DNA of 64,000 bases from Silene latifolia. Its lineage: Eukaryota > Streptophyta > Magnoliopsida > Caryophyllales > Caryophyllaceae. Shown here piece by piece: positions 44,547 through 57,193 of this stretch; within the stretch, counting starts at the first letter, position 1; every line of letters begins with the position of its first letter. A program made the position numbers and the translations under genes. Under the pieces are notes generated by a model, which was not told where the DNA came from, did not search any database, and saw only the letters and a list, made by a program, of their open reading frames with translations. The DNA is taken from positions 18,599,541 through 18,663,540 of the forward strand of contig NC_133537.1 in NCBI RefSeq assembly GCF_048544455.1. The letters run 5' to 3'.

Positions 44547-45643
44547 TTGGGTATTTCAGTTCGCTGTCTGATATGTGATTAGTTTACGCCATTTCACTTC
44601 CCGTTTCTCATGCTTTTTGCCCTCTTTAGCACCTTTTTAGCTCACTTTCACCCATGTTTTGCCCTTTATTCCATGTACCTCGATATTATGACTCCCCGTA
44701 CTATTTTTTAGGGGATTAGCCTTGAAAAAGGGAAGACGGAATGAAAGCCGAGTGAAGGAGCTAGCTCGTGTAAGCTTGAGAAGAAAAGGGGTTGAAAAAG
44801 GCTGAGAAGTGTGCTCTGCCGGCAGACCGGCAGCCGGTCTTGCCACCGGCAGAACACCCCCCAAGACATTGCCAAGAGAAAAAGGAAGGGAGCTGAAGGC
44901 TGTGTTCTGCCGGTAGGCCGGTAGACGGTCCACCGGCAGAGCACATCAGCACAAGTTAAATTGGAATTAGAAGAGATTAAGCAATTGGCCTCGCTACCGG
45001 TAGCCTGACCGGCAGCCGGCCAACCGGTAGAGCACACTACCAAGAAGAAATTGAAGTACTGATGACCGTGTTCTGCCGGCAGGCCGGCAGCCGGTCCACC
45101 GGTAGAGCACACTCACCAGTTATTTTCCAAAATTTTCAATTCAATTTGCAATGACCTCGCTACCGGTAGGCTGACCGGTAGCCGGTCCACCGGTAGGACG
45201 CATCAGGCTGCGGGATTTGGGCTTTGTTTCTCTTCTTTTCTAAATCTAATGAAAGACTATAAATACCCCTTCCCTTAACCATTTGTACACACAACCCTAG
45301 ATCTAATTTATTTCCATTTTCCAAGTTTCAAACTTTACTAATTACCTTGTTAATCTTTCCCTAATTGGAACAAGTTCTTCAATAATTATACCATTATTAG
45401 TGTAGAAATTGGGTTGTAAGAAGATTAAAGGCATCTCCTTTCTTATTTTCAATCCAAGTTCCTTCTTTGCTATTGAGTTGGTATAATTCCTCTTCTTAAT
45501 TTCATTTGTTTACATTTTGTTTTTCTCTTAAGTTTAGTTTAATTGTTTATGTTAGAATTCCAATCTTTGTTGTTTAATTGTTGTTGTTCTCTCTCTTGTT
45601 CATCTTTTCTTTGTTCACCATTGTTGATTTCACCTAAAGATTG
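44547..45643 (+). mobile_element. LTR-like sequence truncated by the next Copia element
   Basis: It begins TGTTGGGTATTTCAG at about 44547, has a TATA box (TATAAATA) at 45258-45265 and is followed by a T-rich leader-like stretch. The layout (long U3, TATA, AT-rich downstream) suggests a plant LTR. No matching copy, primer site or coding region is in the window, so this stays tentative. It ends where the outer Copia LTR starts at 45644. Confidence 0.4.
44811..45204. repeat. Five GC-rich palindromic repeats, spaced about 76-90 bp
   Basis: Units of about 47 bp start near 44811, 44901, 44990, 45066 and 45156. Each has the form TGCCGGcAGgCCGGcAGcCGG, then a short spacer, then ACCGGcAGAGCACA (or its CTACCGGTAG variant). 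Each can fold into strong hairpins of CCGG/CCGGT blocks. Spacers are AT-rich and unrelated. The frames through them look like repeat artefacts. Confidence 0.7.
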
Positions 45644-46935
45644 TGTTAGAAAAACATATTTAAATATCACATATTTTAGTTTAAAGTTTTAGTCATAAAA
45701 ACTTAAGGATCTTATGCATGCAAACTTAATAAAAGGAGATGAGGAAAAACGATTTCTCACCATCTAATTTTCGGCCATTTTGGGCACAAATGAAGTCTCC
45801 TACCTCACTTGTTCTTGAGCTTTCCAAATGTTAGGATGATCCTCCAAAGACTTCAAGTATAGAAGCCACTCCTCTTGATTGCACCCAAGATTATCCCTTA
45901 TCTCTACTAAATATATGTGCTAGATATTTGTTTAGTAGTTTACCTTAAAATTGATTACTAATACTCATATATTACACTAATAATATTAGTAATGTGATTG
46001 AACAATTTTAATCAAGATTTCTCAAGTTTTAGAGAAAAAAGAGAGAGTAAAGAGAAGAATGCATGTGGAAAAATGAGTAAATGGTAAGAGACAAAAATGA
46101 GAAAGATTCTCATCATAAAAGGAGGAGGGAGTGCCGTGAAAATGGAAGGCAACATGCCAAAATATGGCATCTCCTTTTTCTTTTCCTTATCTCCATAATG
46201 TAGGTGTGTAAGGCTACTAATAGTAGGTATGATTATATTAATCTTATCACATAAAATAATATTATGCACACTCCACTACAACGTCCATTTCGGTCCACTT
46301 ACATAAAATGGACTACCATTTTATTTTGTCAATTTTGTCAATTGTCACACAATATGTCACATGTAGTATGATACATGTTATTAATTAATTTAATGCATAT
46401 TTATCACATAAATATCATTTTACAAATTAATTAAATTACATACAACAAATTTACTAGTGATACTTGATCACATAAATAAAATGGGTCATTTAATTATAAT
46501 TCACAACATCTTGTAATTATAAATAACCATTCATTCTTATATCTATTGTTTCACAAACAATAAACAATTTTAGTAATAAAATATTTCAATTACTAAAATA
46601 AATCTTATTTAATCCCATTATAATAAGATATTAATATACTCTCTCACAAATTGAATTGTTCAATTTTAAGGAATTGATTAAATTGTATCGTCATACAATT
46701 AATCAACTTTACAGATTAGGGCATCATCCTTTAGGTGTGACCTTAAGGGATCAACTGACCACCACCGTCCCACGACAGTAACGTCAAACTCTAGCAAGCC
46801 AATCGTTACCGATTAATGTTGATCAGTTGACTATAAAATGAATCATCCCTTACGTATTCTTAAAAAATGAGATTTAAACATGTGATCATCATGATTGACA
46901 ATTGTGATCGCATTATTGTCGGGGACACTCCAACA

Positions 46936-48540
46936 ATCTCCTACTTGTCCTCGACAAGTGTGCTTCACCAATTCTCTTGTCCTATTACTATCTCCCACTC
47001 AATGCAAAGTGTCTTTCGAGTCGTACTTGCAAGTGATCATATCGAGAGTGGTTTCCTCGATCTGGAGAATAACTGATTGACCAGAATTTTCTACTATAGA
47101 AACCTTCCGAGCGTGGCCACGAATTTCCAGTTCATTACTCCTCGAGTGGCCCTGAGATATTGTTTTAACCCTGACAAAGGGGTGGACAATTCCTATCGCA
47201 CTATTCCCTTCAACTAGTCACAGCCATCATAACCCAAAATATGCCCATTTGACCCCATTTACGAAGGTCGTAGTAACATAAATCAAAGCTAATCTGAATC
47301 TGTGCCATCTTAGGCGAACAGTCTTTAGTCAAAAGAATCGACTCATTAGAATACTATAGTAGCTCTCGCCACGACCGAGCTATATAAATTTGCCAGAACT
47401 CTATAAGCGGTCACTGCCCGACAAAGTGTTCCTAACAGTCTGCCTATGTGATCGATTAGTCATCTCACATGACTCTATGGCACTTGAACTTGCCATCAAT
47501 CGCATCACACTCTAGTCACTTCGAGACGTCACCTCATACAAGTGACTATGGGCAAATACCATGTTAATCCGGGTTCACTTTAACGGGGTTCAATATTGTC
47601 TCTACAACCCGTTTGGATGTAACAAAGTATAAAAGGAGTTTTTAGATTTAAAAACTCGAACGACAAATGTGATTATCACATATGAATAGTCAATACCTGA
47701 TTACTACTTCATATTTTATAATCCAATTTAATCATGTATGTAGTTGTTCATCTCAATCCAATTGATATGACATGACTCATCATGTTAAGCCTATGAAAAG
47801 GCTTTGGTTAGTAGGTTTTATCAACTTCTTGTACCTAACTCAACCTTACTACATACTCGTTTTCCTTTGCAATGTATACATTTGCATTACAAAACTTTCT
47901 GAGTACGTGTCTAGATCCAATCTAGATATAGGCTTTCTTACCTTAAAATAGCTCCCACTGTTTTCACAGTGTGTGGGACTCATCCCTCTTGCACATCCCA
48001 TGATTGCAAGTGTACTCAATTTTCGTTGTAAATATTTCTCATTGTTCTTTATTGCCTAGAACGATTCTAGAAAATCTATTTCTTAAATAATATAGCCACA
48101 ATGGTATCTTAACCATCCTAATGTGTTTTGATTATGGTTTTGTCGGAAACCATGCGCAATCTCAATTGTCAATTGTCATTTGTGTAACACCCTTGCACAA
48201 AATTGCATCAAAAACACTTTGCTTTACATCCTTAATGCTTCTGCAAGCACTTAAAGGTAATCTTTATGGCTTACTTGGTAACTATTACTTAAATTCAATT
48301 TGAAACAATTTATCATACTCAAAGTATATGAAGTGTTATACATCATTTCCTATTTAATTGATACGGCAGCGGAAGTAAATGGAATCAATCAAATATGTTC
48401 AACTCGATTGAACTAGTCATGAATCTTATCAACACAAGACTCCTTATTTGACATTAATATCATGTAGATTTATCTCCATAAATCCGGATATTAAAGATGT
48501 ACTATATTTCTCCAAAGTCTTAAATCATTCGCAATGATCA
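46936..48540 (-). other. Non-coding 3' region of the outer Copia element
   Basis: About 1.6 kb between polypurine tract and pol remnants. No frame or conserved motif was recognised. Composition is even, without repeats. Confidence 0.5.
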
Positions 48541-49530
48541 ATATGTCATCCACATATAAAACTACTAAAATTTCCGTAACTCCCACTAAACTTCATGTAT
48601 AAACACAACTTCTCGACTTATCGGGAAAATTTTTTATACCATGATCAAATCATTGATTCAAGCTCATTGATGTCCTACTCAAGACCATCTCTTAAGTTGC
48701 ACATTATCTTAGGATTGCAAAAAACTCATAACATGCATCGAATACATTTCTTCTTTGAAGAAGTGGGTTTTTGGATTCACTTGCTATATATCTCATTATA
48801 ATGAAATACAACCCTTAGACTTAAGCTTCTCAACTAGTGCAAAATCCTTTGCTACTAATCAAGCTTTAAAATCTCTCTTTATTAGTGCAAAACCCTTTGT
48901 CACTAATCAAGCCTTTTATTTCAGATTTTCATGGCTCTAAGCCTTGTATTGAGTTGTGACTTAAACACTCTCATGTAAGTCATATGTTCATTACTTTCCA
49001 GAAGTAATCAACTTGAATCAAACAATTTCTTTGTAAGTTACAAGCTCTTTACTTTCTAAAAGTAACACTAATTCATCATCTTCAACAAGTGATGACTTTA
49101 ACCTCCTAGGTTTTGAACAAACAACATCTTACACAAAACGTCTCATGTAGCCAAGAAAGACCGGTTTCTTGCAACATAATATTCTTTGTGGCTCTTGAAT
49201 TTGCGACATAACATTCTTTGTGGCTCTTGAATAATTTGTCCCACTCTGTCTTCTAGAAATAAACTTGTATTCTAGAAAGACAATTTCACGAGCCACAAAC
49301 CCGTTGTACTCGTGATTATAGTAAGGAAAAATGAGCATTTGTTTCTTTTGAAAAACTTACAAACATGGTACCTTACCATTTCATATCTCATATGATTCGT
49401 TTTAGATTTAGTGGAAAAATAATTTAGACAAAATGATAAAATCCCCAAAAGGTTCAAGTAACTCAAAGTAACTTGATTGAAGTCCAAACCATATCGAATA
49501 GCGTTTGATTTCTTTATCCAACCACACATT
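48541..49530 (-). pseudogene. pol: Degenerate Copia pol: RT fragment and integrase C-terminal region
   Basis: On the minus strand 48545-48570 reads YVDDILI, the RT active-site block. The short frame 49338-49129 reads NGFVAREIVFLEYKFISRR, followed by QSGT and IQEP, matching the region after the Copia integrase core. Frames are broken throughout by stops and shifts. The rest of pol towards 50014 is unreadable before the Gypsy insertion. Confidence 0.65.
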
Positions 49531-50703
49531 ATCTCATAATGCGTGCTAAGAGAGATTAATTTGTGATACTATATCACATTTCCTTTGCCTTATATCAAAG
49601 TCTTCACTTTGATAATCCCATCACGACTAAATCGTGATTCTTTGAACTCTTTGAACTTCTTCAAAGATTTCTCTATTTACCTTATTAAGTGAACACATTA
49701 GCGCCAACTTAAATCGTTGGTAAAAGAAAATGATCAACCTATTTTGGATCAATGATTTACAACCTCGATCTCCTTTTCAACCAAAAGGCACGAGACATCT
49801 TGCTTTGAATACAAGATACGCATATACCATAAGATCTAATGGTTTCAAGAGTACTCGATAACTCTTTGCGTTCATCATTCCAGAATCTAAGGTTTAATCA
49901 TGGGTTACCAATTTGAGTCTTACATCATCTTCATGATATATCATTTTAGTTTGGTTTAGAATATAATCACCTTGATAATGGGCTAGCCATACATGAAATC
50001 ATGGTGTATAGGGTTGATGGGGCATATTCTGCACCCGCTGACCAAGTCAACACATTGAGTAAGGTCAAAGATATCCACAGCAAGTCAACGACTTAGACAG
50101 CCTGACCGACACAGCCTGTCGGCCTGTCTGTTGTGGCTCGGCTAGGGCACCTTGTCCGCCGGGGCACATATCCACGAACTCATATCCAAGACCCCTCGGC
50201 GGTGAGTCAACAGGGCCCGCCGGCCTGCCATGGGTCCCTCGGCCGAGGGTAGATCAGTCTTTCCACCTGTTAGCCACTTGGCCACTTGGCCACTACGTGA
50301 CAAAAGGTGAAAGTCTATAAATACTCCTCAACTATCATTGAGGAAAGGATACACAAATTAACCTAAGAATCACTATTCATCTGGTAATATCTTCCTTATC
50401 TCTCTACAATATACTCTTCACCAAGTAACAACAACTTATCTTTCTAAGTTTACTGACTTGAGCGTCGGAGTGAGTTCGCTCGGCCCAAAGCCGAGCCCTC
50501 AGTTTGTTCATTGTTTCAGGAGACCGCAAGGAGGATTCAACTAAAGACGTCATTCTACAAGCACGGGTGGTAACGTATAACTGCTCTGGAATTACACCCG
50601 GAACAATTGGCGTCGTCTGTGGGGAAAGATACTAGAAGCTAGTCACATTCATTCCCAAACAAAAAAAAAACCAAAACAAAAACCCACCCACAAAGCTAAG
50701 AAG

Positions 50704-52080
50704 ATGTCGAAGCAACCAGAGAAGGTGTTGGTGGAAAACGAATTCTACCAAGACGACACATTCCACAACTCAGAAATCGGGCAGTCCCCCACCGGCCATG
50801 TCACTGATACGACGAACGGGACGCCAAAGGAACAAGATATACCGCTGCCCGCCGACCAGGTCACCGTCATAGGACATGTGGTTGATGCAAAGAAAGCCGA
50901 AACTACTCCCCGGACATAATTGCTAGTACGCCGGCTCACACTTTGTCACACCGACAAGAGCGGCGGAACCCGTCCAGGAGACCGGGGCCAGAATGTGACT
51001 CCAAGAGACATGAATGGAGCCTTTGGAAGAAGCCGGCCCGTCAAGACGCGGGGAGCCCGAGCGCTAGTGGTAGACCTTAGTCCTTCCCGCACTCGCGGGA
51101 GGATGGCGTCGCCGCAGCGCCGACGAGGCACCCCCCAGAGGAGTGAGGGAAGTCCGACTCACCCGAGTCGGAGAAGAAGCCCTTCCCGCCACGGGGAGAG
51201 GAGCCGGACTAGGGATGCGAGGAGCCGATCGCCGCGTGTCGTTCGACACGTGGTCGACGACCCCTCAAAGACCACGTCCTAGATACCCCCGGTGCCGACT
51301 AAGCTGAAGTTGCCACCTATAGCATACAAAGGAGAAGGCGACCCAACCGACCACGTCGAGGCTTACGAGTCTCACATGTCAGTATGGGAGCAACCCGATG
51401 AGGTTTGGTGCCGAATCTTCCCAACGACACTGCATGGGATGGCACAAAGTTGGTACAAGGGGCTACCCGACGGGTCGGTATACTGTTACGCCGACCTAAA
51501 GGACACGTTCCTAGCCCAGTATTCCTGCAACAAGAGGAGGGCCGTGGAGACCTCGGACCTCCTGACTATCAGACAGGAAGGAGGCGAATCTCTCCGAAGT
51601 TATGTGAAGAGGTTCGACGCCAAGGTTCAGCAGATTCGTGAGCTGAACAGCGAACTGGCAGCCTTCGCGCTGATGAAAGGCCTCCCGAGAGGAGACCTAA
51701 AGAATGAGCTCATCAAGTGCGGCGGCCAGAGACTAGACTCCGCCAGGAAAATGTCCGATCAAGCCATTAAGGTGGAGGACTACCACAAAACCTGGGTAGG
51801 CCCCAGCGAGGCCGAGCACTCAGAAAGAAAAAGCCGCCGGGAGGACAACCCGGATGAAGGACGCCGTGACGATAATAGGTCACGGTCTGACAGGTCCACC
51901 AGGAAACAGAACTCGGCGGACGCCGGGGGGAGTTCGGGAACGAACCGCCAGAAGCGGTACAATGATCACACTCCCCTGGCCGTGTCTGTCGCCGAGGTTT
52001 TCGCCCTGAGCAAGAGCGAGGGTCAGAAGTGGGAGAGGCCTCCCAGGCCGAGGAGTGACGGTGACACGAGCCGATCGTGA
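50704..52080 (+). pseudogene. gag: Tat-type gag with in-frame stops
   Basis: One frame from an ATG at 50704 to a TGA at 52078-52080, interrupted by TAA at 50917-50919 and TAG at 51280-51282. The stretch 51292-51780 is the retrotransposon gag core (DHVEAYESHM, WCRIFPTTLHGMAQSWYKGL, SLRSYVKRFDAK, FALMKGL). Arg/Ser-rich low-complexity regions lie on both sides. No zinc knuckle was seen before the frame ends. It encoded the particle protein. Confidence 0.75.
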
Positions 52081-52083
52081 GTA

Positions 52084-55000
52084 CCACGGCCACACCGGTC
52101 ACCTTATCGACAATCGCCGCATCTCGAAGAATGCCATTGAAGAACTGATCCGGAAGGGGAGCCTCGGCAAGTATGTTGCCAAGGGCCAAAAGACTGATGC
52201 CGACGGTTCAGATAAGAAATCCGTCTTCGAACGGATGGGAGTGATCCATGTTGTCATCGGGGGCAACGAGAACGGCGGGTCCGCTCATGGGCACAAACGG
52301 CACCTGAACGAGCTGTATCAGGCCATCAACTTTGTGCCCAACACAGCGACTCCCGCTTCCAACATCCCCGATATAACTATTGGGAAGAAGGATTACGAGG
52401 GAATCATCGCCCCTCACAGCGACCCACTCGTAGTCCACTTGGACATAGCCAACCACTTGGTGAAGAGGTGCCTGATTGACACAGGCGCCTACACAAACAT
52501 TATGTACAGCGAATGCTTTCTCAACCTCGGTCTGAAAGTTGAAGACTTGAGCCCCTGCACCAACCCGTTGTAGGAGCCTTTTTTCGGAGCGGCCTGGTAC
52601 CCCTTGGGTCAATCAGTGTCGGTGAGGTTCGGCGAGGGAAGTGCGGCCAAAAACGTTATGTCTGAGTTCGTGGTCATTGACGGCACGTCCGCCTACAACG
52701 TTCTCATAGGCCGAGTCACCCTGAGCGAGGCCGATGCAGTAATGTCCATCCGGGCTCTGACATTGATGTATGTCTCGGACCGGGGGAAGCGCATAAGCTC
52801 GTTTCAAAGAACGAAAAGGACGAAGTGGTCAATGTCCAAGTGTCCGCCAGAGGGTGCAACATGCAATCCTTCAAAGTGGCGAAGAAGTCAGAGAAGGGGA
52901 AGAGCCCATCCTTGCAACAGGGGGGCGAGCGCATGAGTACCACCGTCGGCATGGTTGAAGGAGCGGAGACCGAAGACGTAGAGATTGACCCAGGCTGCAC
53001 CGTAACTATCGGTGTTAACCTGGAGCCAAAATTCAGAGCCGCACTCCTAGATCTCGCCGAGAAAGAACAAAGACGTCTTCGCCTACTCGCGGCCGAGATG
53101 CCGGGCGTGAGCGGAAGTAATTGTTCACAAACTAAACGTACTCCCACCGCTCGCCCGTCAAGCAAAGGATGAGGAACTCCTCACCCGAGAAGGATGAGGC
53201 CATCAAAGCCGAGGTAGATAAATTTGGCGGAGGCTTCATCATGCCTTGTACCTACCCTGAGTGGTTAGCTAATGTTGTAATGGTGAGGAAATCATCGGGG
53301 GCATGGAGGATGTGCGTGGATTTTACCAATCTTAATAAAGCATGCCCCAAAGATTACTATCCCTTGCCTCGAATAGATAGTTTAATCGACGCGACGGCAT
53401 GCTACACTATCTTGAGCCTGCCGGACGCCTTCTCGGGTATCATCAGGTGTTCATGGCCGAGGAAGACATGCCTAAATGCGCATTCATCACTGCTAACGGC
53501 ACATACATGTACAAAATGATGCCGTTTGGTTTAAAGAACGCCGGTGCAACTTACACAAGACTGGTGGACAAAGTATTCCAAAATCAAAAAGGGCGAAACA
53601 TTGAGGCTTACGTCGACGATGCTATTGTAAAAAGCAAGTCCGACAAATGAGCACTTAGCCGATTTACACGAGACATTTTGTTCACTAAGGAAGTACAAGA
53701 TGAAGCTCAACCCAATGAAATGCAACTTCGGTGTCCGGGCAGGTAAGTTCCTCGGCGTACTTGTCAGTGCCAGGGGAATTGACGCAAATCCAGACAAAGT
53801 CCGGCGATCCTAGACTGCCGGAGCCGAGGAATCGAAAGGAGGTCATGATCGACCGGGAGGATGGCGGCTCTAGCCCGTTTCATCTCTCGGTCGGCCGACA
53901 AGAGCACCCCATTCTTCAAGGTGTTGAAGGGGAATAAAGACTTTACTGGGGAGGAGTAGAGCACGGACTTTCAAACAATCGAAAGCTCATCTTCAGACTC
54001 TCCCAACCCTGTCCAGGCCGATGCTGGGGGAAACACTATATCTGTACATAGCAGTTACCTCGGCCACGGTCAGTGCCGTGATCGTCAGAGAAGAGGACAA
54101 GCAACATCACCCAATCTACGCTGTTGCCCGCCGAGAGAAATTACCCGCTGATTGAAAAAGCAGCCTTTGTCGTCGTCGTCGCTGCAAGGAAACTGAAACC
54201 CTACTTCGACGCACATCCCGTGACGGTCCTAACCGACCAGCCGTTGGAGAAAGCATTGGAAAAATTTGAGCAATCCGCAGCTCATCAAATGGGCAAGAGA
54301 GCTATCCGGCTTCGGCATTCGAGACAAGCCGAGGCCCTCGATAAAGGGACAGATCGCGCATTTCCTGGCCGAATGCACATACCAAGAAGGGCAAAACCCC
54401 GGAGTATGGGAGGTATACACCGACGGGTCCTCCACGACGAACAGCTCAGGAGCCGGCATACTTATCATCAGCCCAAACGGGGACGAGTTCGAGTACGCCT
54501 TGAAATTTACCTTCTCGGCCTCAAACAACGAATCAGAATACGAGGCGGTGATAACCGGAGTCGAGCTAGCTAGGGCCGCAGGGGCGGAGCACATCATTTT
54601 GAAAACAGATTCACTTTTGGTGGCTAATCAAATCAGAGGAGAGTACGAGACTCGAGACGACGGAATGGTAAGATACCCGGAAAGGGTAAAAGCCGACACC
54701 TCAAAGTTAAAATCTTTTCGGATACAATGCATTCCTGTGTCCGAGAACAACCGAGCCGACGCTCTCTCAAAACTTGCCGGTTCAACCATCAAGAATGTCA
54801 CCAACGTCTTTGGTGGACATCAGGAATGCCAAGAGCATTACTGAGGCCGTCGGCATGGTGGGTAACATAGAGACCGAGACAACGTGGATGACTCCGATAA
54901 TGAAGTACAAATTGACAAGTGAACTACCGGGGGACCGCAGTCTCGCGCAGAAAATAAAGAGGATCGCAGCAAGGTACTTGGTGTTTGAAGGGGAATTGTA

Positions 55001-56026
55001 CAGGAGGTCCGTGACGAGGCCACTCTTAAAGTGCGTCGGTCCAGCCGACGCGGAGAGCTAATACCGACAGAGATTCACGAAGGCATCTGCGGCCATCACA
55101 TGGGGGCAAGAACACTAGCCCACAAAGCTCTCCGAGCCGGCTACTCGGCCCACTATGCTTGCGGATTCCGAGCCAAGACCAAAAATGCAACAATCGTCAA
55201 ATGCATGCTCCGGTGATACATGCGCGTCCCGAGACTGCGGCCGGTACTTAATCCCCTTCCTTTCGCACGGTGGGGATGGATCTACTAGGGCCATTTCCAA
55301 CGGCATCCGGCGGAAGAAAGTTCTTGATTGTCGCCGTTGATTACTTCACCAAATGGGTTGAAGCCGTAGCGAAGACTCGCAAAGACGACGACAGTAGTAA
55401 GAAAGGTAATCTGGGAAAATGTCATAACTCGTTTTGGGTTACCCCAAGTCATGGTATTCGACCACGGCCGAGAGTTTTGGAGTGACACAATAATGAGCTG
55501 GCTGGAAGAACTCGGTATCAAATTTGCATACTCCTCCGTCTGTCACCCACAGAGCAACGGACAGGCGGAGGCGGCCAATAAAACAATCCTCAATGGTTTG
55601 AAGAAGACAGTTGAAGACCTAAAGGGAAGATGGGCCGATGAACTACCCGGCGTCCTATGGTCCCTGCGAACCACGGAGAAAGAAGCAACGGGTTACAGCC
55701 CGTTCCACTTAGTCTACGGGTCCGAAGCAGTCCTGCCAATTGAAGCAACGGTGCCGACATTCAGAACGGCCACCTTTAACCCGGTTGAAAATGAGGAAGG
55801 CTTAAGAACCTCCCTAGACCTAGTTGAAGAAAGCCGAGATACAGCACGCCTCAACTTGGCGGTATACCAAAACCGAATGAGAAGAGCTTACAACCGAAGA
55901 GTCCACAAAAGGGACTTGAAAGTAGGGGATCTAGTCCTAAGAAAGTCGGCCGCCACCAACAAGGGAAACATTCATGGTAAACTAACGCCAACCGGGAGGG
56001 TCCCTACAAAGTGGTTGAAGAAATGA
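52084..56026 (+). pseudogene. pol: Tat-type pol (protease, RT, RNase H, integrase), frameshifted
   Basis: Domains in order: protease (CLIDTGAYTNIMY, about 52470-52510), RT from 53169 (WRMCVDFTNLNKACPKD, FGLKNAGATY, YVDDA at 53609-53623), RNase H (YTDGSS near 54415, NNESEYEA, ILKTDSLL), and integrase (MDLLGPFPTASGG near 55273, FDHGREFW near 55454, HPQSNGQAEAAN near 55547). The chain changes frame repeatedly (for example near 53410, 53650, 54260, 54840, 55060 and 55420), so no full product can be made. The second RNase H-like domain typical of Tat was not separately verified. Confidence 0.8.
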
Positions 56027-56275
56027 GGCCGGGTACATACCGGCCGACCGACATGGGGGTGTGCCTCGATGAGCCATTGGAACACCGACAATCTCGGAAA
56101 TACTTTGTGTAGCGGCGGAGGTGTCCAAAACAATTGTTGGCACCCCAACGCATGTTTACATCTAATGAAGAATCACCCAATTTTTCCATCAAAGTGTTTA
56201 TCCCCTCCGCGGTCATATCGAGGTAGACGCCCTGGCCCAAGCCGGGCAAATACCCCAAGAATCTTTGTCGCGCCA

Positions 56276-56658
56276 GTAACCCCTAGTCGCCTCGGCCCGC
56301 CGAAGGCCTGGCAGGGGACACAACGGTCGATACGCCAACTTACGCTGTCGCGTCGTAACCCCTAGTCGCCTCGGCCAACCGAAGGCCTGGCAGGGGACAC
56401 AACGATCGATACGCTAACATACGCTGTCGCGTCGTAACCCCTAGTCGCCTCGGCCAACCGAAGGCCTGGCAGGGGACACAACGATCGATACGCTAACTTA
56501 CGCTGTCGCGTCGTAACCCCTAGTCGCCTCGGCCAACCGAAGGCCTGGCAGGGGACACAACGATCGATGCGCTAACGTGCGCTGTCGCGCCGTAACCCCT
56601 AGTCGCCTCGGTCCGCCGATGGCCTGGCAGGGGACACAACGGTCGATACGCTAACATG
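56276..56658. repeat. 79-bp tandem repeat, five copies
   Basis: GTAACCCCTAGTCGCCTCGG starts at 56276, 56355, 56434, 56513 and 56592, an exact 79-bp period. The last copy is partial. Copies differ by a few bases. The array sits in the untranslated region between integrase and the antisense gene of the Tat element. Confidence 0.9.
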
Positions 56659-57193
56659 TTCAAGAAAAAGACGTTAAACGTAGTTGAGATACGCATTCTA
56701 GCTGCCTCGGCTAAGCCGAAGGTAAAAATGAAAAAGCGCTCAATTAATAACGCAAGAAGACAAGAAAAGATCTCGGCCAAGCCAGGGGCAAAACAAGCAA
56801 ACTTTCATTAATGACAACAGATTACAAACGAGAAGAACGCAGACGACGGCCGTCCCCATAGGGATAAGCCAAAACGCAACCTACCAAAGTTTTACATAAA
56901 CAAGGAAAAGAAAAGCAAAAGATTACAGACATGATATTTGAAGCGCCAAAAGATGGCAGGGAGGAAAGGCTCAGTAGTTGGCCCCCGAACAGCTAAAGCT
57001 ATCCGAGACGCCGGGTGAGTCTGGTGACGACCGCCCGTCTCCCTACGCTTGATGCCCGCCCACCATCGGCGGCGGCGTCAACTTCGGTGGCCGGCCCAGA
57101 GGAAAGCTTGTCATCTCCACATGCTTTCAGCCTTTCAGCCTCCTCTTCGGCCTCTTTCACCTTTGCATCATAGGCCGCCTTGGCCTCGGCTAT

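Noticed and set aside
44637..45112. Minus-strand frames containing PAAGLPAEH repeats
   Set aside because: They translate the CCGG palindromic repeats in several frames equally well. This looks like a repeat artefact rather than a repeat protein.
50745..51249. Minus-strand frames opposite Tat gag
   Set aside because: GC-rich shadow frames of the gag region; the real antisense gene lies further downstream (57194-59503).
56276..56658. CRISPR-like array
   Set aside because: The whole 79-bp unit repeats without variable spacers, in a plant retrotransposon. It is a tandem repeat.
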